Source: Caballeronia sp. INDeC2 (lineage in GTDB: Bacteria > Pseudomonadota > Gammaproteobacteria > Burkholderiales > Burkholderiaceae). From it: a DNA stretch of 64,000 bases. The stretch spans positions 171,229 to 235,228 of the forward strand of contig NZ_JALQDG010000046.1 in the NCBI RefSeq assembly GCF_023631325.1. Direction: 5' to 3'. Shown one piece after another: positions 63,660 to 64,000 of the stretch. A program made the position numbers and the translations under genes. Positions within the stretch are counted from its first letter, which is position 1; every line of letters begins with the position of its first letter. The notes under the pieces are model-generated. The model was not told the DNA's origin and searched no databases. It saw nothing but the letters and a program-made list of their open reading frames with translations.

Positions 63660-63917
63660 TCAGAGCGCGACGCCGCCGAGCAGGCTGCCGACCGACGAGA
63701 GCGACTTGGTGATGTTCTTCACGTCGACGTCGGTGTGTTGCGAGGCATCGACTTGCGTGACCGGTGCGACGTTGGTTTGCGGGCTGGCGAAAGCGAAGCC
63801 GCTGATCGAGTTGGCGTTGATGCCGTTGTTCTGGAAGATGCTTGCGCCGCCGACGATGGCGCCCATTTCAGCACGGCCGAGTTCTTTGCTGACAGCGAGG
63901 TTATCGATCTTCAACAT
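63660..63917 (-). CDS. Double-glycine leader peptide precursor, paralog 6
   Basis: 85 residues from ATG at 63917, with AGGAG 6 nt upstream. Differs from paralog 3 by Asp5 versus Val5 only. Exactly 1449 bp to the right of paralog 3; first gene of operon 2. Its leader and core follow the same pattern (cleavage after Gly24). Confidence 0.8.
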   Translation of the reverse strand: MLKIDNLAVSKELGRAEMGAIVGGASIFQNNGINANSISGFAFASPQTNVAPVTQVDASQHTDVDVKNITKSLSSVGSLLGGVAL

Positions 63918-63978
63918 GATGTAGCTCCTGGATTCGGTTGGTTGGATGAGCACCAATCGTTGCGCTCGCAGCTACATA

Positions 63979-63995
63979 TGCGAGGGCTGTGCCAG
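63979..63995 (-). promoter_or_regulatory. Sigma-54-like promoter for peptide operon 2
   Basis: Identical copy of the element at 62530-62546, in the same position relative to the first peptide gene. Conserved because it lies within the duplicated block. Confidence 0.45.
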
Positions 63996-64000
63996 GCGAG

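Larger units (their letters stand above)
61562..64000. repeat. Tandem duplication of the peptide operon block (about 1449-bp unit)
   Basis: Copy 1 begins at the hairpin at 61562 and copy 2 at the hairpin at 63010. All three peptide genes, their spacers and the promoter occur in both at a constant 1449-bp offset (1448 at the hairpins). Identity is near complete from the first gene's promoter through paralog 2/5, and lower in paralog 1/4. The sequence at the window end matches copy 1 at about 62551, so copy 2 continues beyond the window and a third copy is possible. Confidence 0.9.

Noticed and set aside
61562..64000. CRISPR or other repeat-array interpretation of the terminal repeats
   Set aside because: The repeated units are full genes of 258 bp with ribosome sites, spaced irregularly; there are no short identical repeats with unique spacers.
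1..64000. tRNA or rRNA genes, insertion sequences and att sites
   Set aside because: No tRNA-like cloverleaf, rRNA segment, transposase or terminal inverted repeat was recognisable by eye; a formal scan would be needed to exclude them fully.

Overview
The window looks like a chromosomal segment of a Burkholderia sensu lato (Paraburkholderia/Caballeronia-like) beta-proteobacterium. The basis is high G+C coding DNA, a textbook acdR/acdS pair, a vgrG-tssF pair, a guanidine-I riboswitch operon and the general gene style. Genus is inferred from gene content only.

Layout. 1-4774: end of an exopolysaccharide-type region (partial MviN/Wzx-like flippase, hexapeptide acetyltransferase, a long A+T-rich gap, a pectin-lyase-fold lipoprotein and a secreted SGNH hydrolase). 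5013-11405: a bifunctional penicillin-binding protein, ACC deaminase with its divergent Lrp-type regulator, an AbiE-type toxin-antitoxin pair with an inverted-repeat operator, and ppnP. 11644-17438: an isolated vgrG-tssF pair, then decayed DNA with a multiply frameshifted class II aldolase. 17439-31640: a Crp/Fnr regulator, a Pot-type ABC importer joined to a Rieske oxygenase, a LysR regulator with a clear divergent operator, and an FMO-RidA-DUF1028-M20-NCS1 operon, probably a catabolic unit for an amine or N-heterocycle; then an MFS transporter. 31971-43207: alcohol dehydrogenase, rhomboid protease, a Ter-type stress operon (TelA, VWA, TerC, TerD, an unrecognised helical protein, HAD), a DMSP-lyase-like cupin, a GbcB-like reductase, a GNAT and glyA. 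43479-53266: a guanidine-I riboswitch followed by an importer, two DUF1989 proteins, a biotin-dependent carboxylase and allophanate hydrolase, i.e. a guanidine assimilation operon that is often annotated as urea metabolism. 53271-61406: MFS and Old Yellow Enzyme, Gfo/Idh/MocA and LysR, a deletion scar joining two headless genes, two SDR-type oxidoreductases and an XRE regulator.

61562-64000: the most unusual part. Six 85-residue peptide genes lie on the minus strand as two three-gene operons related by a tandem duplication of about 1449 bp that runs off the window end. Each peptide carries a textbook double-glycine leader (residues 1-24) and a Cys-free 61-residue core. Each operon ends in an 11-bp hairpin and is preceded by a sigma-54-like GG-N10-GC element. 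No processing transporter is visible here. I read this as an undescribed family of exported (bacteriocin- or signal-like) peptides.
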